In this document: piece after piece, positions 14,973 through 17,142 of the stretch
Numbering within the stretch: the first letter of the stretch is position 1
How the letters are laid out: the number at the start of each line of letters is the position of its first letter
Source: an uncultured Methanomethylovorans sp.
Lineage (GTDB): Archaea > Halobacteriota > Methanosarcinia > Methanosarcinales > Methanosarcinaceae
Length of the DNA stretch: 17,142 bases
Direction: 5' to 3'
Assembly (NCBI GenBank): GCA_937968035.1
Contig: CALBTS010000703.1
Span: 1 to 17,142, forward strand
Program-made: the position numbers and the translations under genes
The notes under the pieces: generated by a model
The model's input: only the letters and a program-made list of their open reading frames with translations
What the model was told of the DNA's origin: nothing
Database searches by the model: none

Positions 14973-14987
14973 ATATACAGTGTTTTT
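14965..14987 (+). terminator. Hairpin plus T-tract terminator of uvrB
   Basis: CACTGTA (14965-14971), loop AATA, TACAGTG (14976-14982), then five T (14983-14987). The stop codon TAA at 14970-14972 lies at the top of the stem. A second T5 follows at 14991-14995. Confidence 0.7.
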
Positions 14988-15082
14988 CAGTTTTTAGTTG
15001 TGATCTGTCCGTGAACAGTGAAGAAGCACTTATGTTTTGACTTTGATCTTGCTGTTATGCTCGTATCAAACCTCAATGGTGA

Positions 15083-15100
15083 TGCGAAAATGTTATATTA
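15083..15100 (+). promoter_or_regulatory. BRE and TATA box of tRNA-Gly
   Basis: TGCGAAAATGTTATATTA combines a BRE-like GCGAAAA with a TATTA-type TATA core centred near 15096. The predicted start near 15122 is a few bases ahead of the tRNA. Confidence 0.55.
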
Positions 15101-15126
15101 CAAAAAGACGTGTATAGGCTGCTTAA

Positions 15127-15198
15127 GCGCCGATGGTCTAGCGGCTATGACTGGGGCCTTCCAAGCCCTAAACCCGGGTTCGAATCCCGGTTGGCGCA
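15127..15198 (+). tRNA. tRNA-Gly (anticodon TCC)
   Basis: Acceptor stem GCGCCGA pairs with TTGGCGC (one G-T). The anticodon stem is GGGGC/GCCCT with loop CTTCCAA and anticodon TCC at 15160-15162. The T-arm is CCGGGTTCGAATCCCGG. The discriminator base is A and no CCA is encoded. No intron. It reads GGA codons. A short T-run at 15212-15216 follows and can serve as terminator. The tRNA 3' end is not repeated downstream, so no integration site is indicated. Confidence 0.95.
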
Positions 15199-15276
15199 TC
15201 AATTTTATCTGTTTTTCGGCGTAGTTATTTATTTATTTATGAGGATTTCTAAAAACCCCGTTATTTGAAATTTGTC

Positions 15277-15334
15277 TTGCATAGCGTATATAAACAATCG
15301 ATCAAAAACGAGAGTCATTGAAACCCTCTTTGAT
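15277..15334. repeat. Flanking repeat copy 1 with hairpin
   Basis: Begins TTGCATAGC, then ATCAAAAACGAGAG, GAAACCCTCTTTGATC. GATCAAA pairs with TTTGATC and an inner GAG with CTC, with a 3-base bulge. It is a diverged copy of 15485-15534 on the other side of the octamer inverted repeat. Confidence 0.4.
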
Positions 15335-15395
15335 CAATTAGGATTCTCTTGCTTGTTTTTTGATCCCTGGTAATTTCTTAATGCAATTCATTTTT

Positions 15396-15475
15396 AACGC
15401 AAAGTTGCAAGGTCGCGAGGACGCAAAGCTTCTAACTCTCTTCTTTGCGCCTTAGCGTCTTGGTGTCCTTGCGTT
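15396..15475. repeat. Octamer-built imperfect inverted repeat (ACGCAAAG family)
   Basis: Left arm 15396-15428 is made of ACGCAAAG, TTGCAAGG, TCGCGAGG, ACGCAAAG. Right arm 15443-15475 is made of CTTTGCGC, CTTAGCGT, CTTGGTGT, CCTTGCGT. The arms are complementary at 23 of 33 positions, and several mismatches are G-T pairs in one strand. The 14-base centre is unpaired. Similar CTTTGCG/CGCAAAG octamer elements occur as dispersed repeats in unrelated prokaryotes (recalled, not searched). No gene is present in the 15199-15623 spacer that holds it. Confidence 0.6.
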
Positions 15476-15484
15476 CATAAAAGA

Positions 15485-15534
15485 TTGCATAGCTCAATCA
15501 AAAAAGAGGTTTATCGAAATCCTCTTTGTTTTTT
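15485..15534 (+). repeat. Flanking repeat copy 2, terminator-like hairpin
   Basis: Begins TTGCATAGC like copy 1. AAAGAGG (15503-15509) and CCTCTTT (15521-15527) form a perfect stem followed by T6 (15529-15534), so in the plus orientation it has the form of a terminator, although no plus-strand gene ends just before it. Confidence 0.45.
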
Positions 15535-15556
15535 CCAGTTCTTTAAGTACAAACAC

Positions 15557-15595
15557 AGATATATCCATAGTATTGTTGTGATGCAGTGAATACTG
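15557..15595 (+). promoter_or_regulatory. Candidate promoter of the SOUL-photolyase operon
   Basis: GATATATCC at 15559-15567 is TATA-like and would give a start near 15588 and a leader of about 35 bases. CAGT-GAAT-ACTG at 15584-15595 is a short inverted repeat over the predicted start. Confidence 0.35.
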
Positions 15596-15623
15596 TAGTT
15601 GTGCACATTTAAGGGGAAACATC

Positions 15624-16121
15624 ATGTCTGTGGAAACAGCCGAATATACAATATTGAGGGCTCTGGGAGAAGGTGTTGAAATACGGCAATATCCAAAACA
15701 AACGCTTATTTCAACTGATGCAAAGGATCAGAATACTGCTTTCTCAATACTTGCAAATTACATTTTCGGGGGCAACGCTGAAGGCATTAGGATAAGTATG
15801 ACCACACCTGTGACAACGGTGTTGAATGATAACGGTCTGCAGATGTCTTTCTTGCTTCCGCATGGTTATTATATGGGCAATGTCCCGAACCCCAGGGATG
15901 AACGTATCTCTATCCGGGAGTTAGAGCCTCGTAAGATCGCAACTATACGCTTTTCCGGTCATCTCAACAGAGGAAAATATGAGCAGAAGGAGCATGAACT
16001 CGCTGAGATCCTGAAAAGTGAAAGTATTGCTGTGAAGGGTAATGCCTTCTTGATGCAGTACGATCCGCCATGGGTGCTTCCTATGCTGCGTCACAATGAG
16101 GTAGCCATAGAGGTCGAGTGA
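15624..16121 (+). CDS. SOUL/HEBP-family heme-binding-like protein
   Basis: A 165-residue protein of the SOUL family. Recognisable features are VEIRQYP (18-24), the NAEGIRISMTTPVT stretch (51-64, the family's KIxMTxPV motif) and FLMQYDPPWVLPMLRHNEV near the C-terminus (142-160). The fold is a beta-barrel; animal members bind heme or tetrapyrroles, while the function of prokaryotic members is not settled. No signal peptide is seen, so it is cytoplasmic. AAGGGG lies eight bases ahead of the ATG. The stop codon is one base from the photolyase start codon, which indicates a shared transcript. Confidence 0.88.
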   Translation: MSVETAEYTILRALGEGVEIRQYPKQTLISTDAKDQNTAFSILANYIFGGNAEGIRISMTTPVTTVLNDNGLQMSFLLPHGYYMGNVPNPRDERISIRELEPRKIATIRFSGHLNRGKYEQKEHELAEILKSESIAVKGNAFLMQYDPPWVLPMLRHNEVAIEVE

Positions 16122-16122
16122 T

Positions 16123-17142
16123 ATGTATCAAAAGGCACTTTTCATATTCAGGCGGGATCTGCGTGTTGATGATAATACCGGACTGATACGGGCTCTTCAC
16201 TCTTCACACGCAGTATTGCCTTGTTTTATCTTTGATCCCAGGTTGCTTCAGGAGGGTAAATACAGTAAGAATGCCCTGCAATTCATGCTGGGGTCCATCA
16301 AGGACCTGGAAGCTCAACTTAATGCACTTGGTGGCAGGCTGTATATGTTTTCAGGCTTACCCCATGAGATCATTGTCAAGCTGATCGGTGAAGAGAAGAT
16401 AGATGCTGTTTTTGTGAACCATGACTATACTCCGTTCAGTGTTCGCAGGGATGAGTCGATAGCTACGGTGTGTGCAGAGCATGGATCGGAGTTCCATCAG
16501 TTCCATGATGCAACACTGCAGGTGCCAGGTTCTGTGAGGACTCAGCAGGGTAAGATGTACCAGGTGTTCACACAGTTCTTCAGGGCAGCCAGCAAGCTCC
16601 CGGTGGAGGTGCCAGTGCCAGTTGAGAAGGGCAAATTCTATAATTCAAACGTCCCGGATGCCCTTGATGTCATTCCAGGATCCGATCACAACAATCCTGT
16701 GTTGTTCGTACACGGCGGACGCAGCAATGCGCTGAACGTGCTGTCCGATCTGAGCAGTTTTGTGGATTACGAAAGGCAGCGGGATATTCCTTCCAGGATG
16801 GGTACTACTGGTCTGTCGGCTCATAACAGGTTCGGGACGGTATCCATCCGGGAAGTGTACCATTCTTTCAGGGATCAGCTTGGTCCTGACCACACTCTGA
16901 TCAGCGAGCTTTACTGGAGGGATTTCTTCATTCAGCTTGCTGCTGAGCATCCCCGGGTATTCGGGCACGCCTTCAGGGAAAAGTTCGATGGGCTTCATTG
17001 GGATAACGATCCTGTAAGATTCAAGGCATGGTGTGAAGGCAGAACAGGTTTTCCCATAGTGGATGCCGGAATCAGGCAGCTTAATGCCACGGGTTATATG
17101 CACAACAGGGTAAGGATGATCGTGGCTTCTTTCCTCGTGAAG
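16123..17142 (+). CDS. phr: Deoxyribodipyrimidine photolyase, class I-like, 3' end outside window
   Basis: The frame stays open from ATG 16123 to the window end: 340 residues of an expected total of roughly 450-480. The enzyme uses FAD and light to split UV-induced pyrimidine dimers. The N-terminal Rossmann-like antenna domain starts ALFIFRRDLRVDDN (5-18). The FAD-binding helical domain shows TTGLSAHNRFGTVSIREV (228-245), ELYWRDFF (262-269) and EGRTGFPIVDAGIRQLNATG (305-324), followed by MHNRVRM (326-332). These motifs match class I photolyases and cryptochromes rather than the class II enzymes also known from methanogens. GAGGT sits eight bases ahead of the ATG. The missing C-terminus contains the rest of the FAD pocket. 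Confidence 0.93.
   Translation, partial: MYQKALFIFRRDLRVDDNTGLIRALHSSHAVLPCFIFDPRLLQEGKYSKNALQFMLGSIKDLEAQLNALGGRLYMFSGLPHEIIVKLIGEEKIDAVFVNHDYTPFSVRRDESIATVCAEHGSEFHQFHDATLQVPGSVRTQQGKMYQVFTQFFRAASKLPVEVPVPVEKGKFYNSNVPDALDVIPGSDHNNPVLFVHGGRSNALNVLSDLSSFVDYERQRDIPSRMGTTGLSAHNRFGTVSIREVYHSFRDQLGPDHTLISELYWRDFFIQLAAEHPRVFGHAFREKFDGLHWDNDPVRFKAWCEGRTGFPIVDAGIRQLNATGYMHNRVRMIVASFLVK

Noticed and set aside
15127..15534. Possible integration site at tRNA-Gly with an integrated element downstream
   Set aside because: The tRNA 3' end is not duplicated, and no integrase or cargo gene lies between it and the SOUL gene.
1..17142. CRISPR array, insertion sequence or prophage
   Set aside because: No regularly spaced identical repeats, no transposase or integrase frame, and no run of phage genes was found.

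Overview
The window reads as a chromosomal segment of a methanogenic archaeon, most likely in the Methanosarcinales. The signs are a proteasome-activating nucleotidase (PAN), two small DUF131 membrane proteins typical of methanogens, a CHASE4 sensor kinase of the methanosarcinal type, intron-less tRNAs without encoded CCA, and TATA/BRE-like promoters. Some inferred transcripts look leaderless, others carry GGAGG-type ribosome sites. It is moderately AT-rich, with AT-rich intergenic regions. I see no integrase, transposase, phage gene or CRISPR array.

Layout. 1-2931: an octamer-type repeat at the left edge, then a secreted lipoprotein and a GNAT acetyltransferase (both minus) with their promoters and hairpin terminators. 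2932-4607: a two-gene ECF transporter module, cbiO-cbiQ (minus), without a visible substrate-binding partner. 4841-6180: an orphan ABC ATPase of the YlmA/ModF type (plus), overlapping tail-to-tail with an MsrA-fold protein (minus) whose catalytic cysteine is replaced by alanine. 6181-6886: a 0.7-kb stretch with no convincing gene, but with a strong TATA box followed by three copies of an ATACCTC(C) motif that can form alternative hairpins. 6887-9013: a membrane sensor histidine kinase (minus). 9401-9475: tRNA-Glu(CTC). 9557-10795: PAN (minus). 11350-12746: a plus-strand operon of a Pro/Gln-rich protein with a C-terminal winged-helix-like domain and two DUF131 proteins, preceded by a 10-codon upstream ORF coupled to the first gene. 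12993-14972: uvrB, apparently leaderless. 15127-15198: tRNA-Gly(TCC). 15199-15623: a repeat-rich spacer with a large imperfect inverted repeat built of octamers. 15624-17142: a SOUL-family protein followed directly by a class I-like DNA photolyase that runs off the window.

The genes are mostly independent chromosomal units. Functional links I can defend: CbiO with CbiQ as ATPase and membrane coupling subunit; the Pro/Gln-rich protein with the two DUF131 proteins as one transcription unit of unknown role; SOUL with photolyase as one transcription unit; and UvrB with photolyase as two independent UV-damage repair routes about 1.1 kb apart.

The observations most worth checking are the MsrA-like pseudoenzyme, the coupled mini-ORF ahead of the Pro/Gln-rich gene, the alternative-hairpin element at 6508-6601, and a run of genes whose stop codon lies inside a hairpin.
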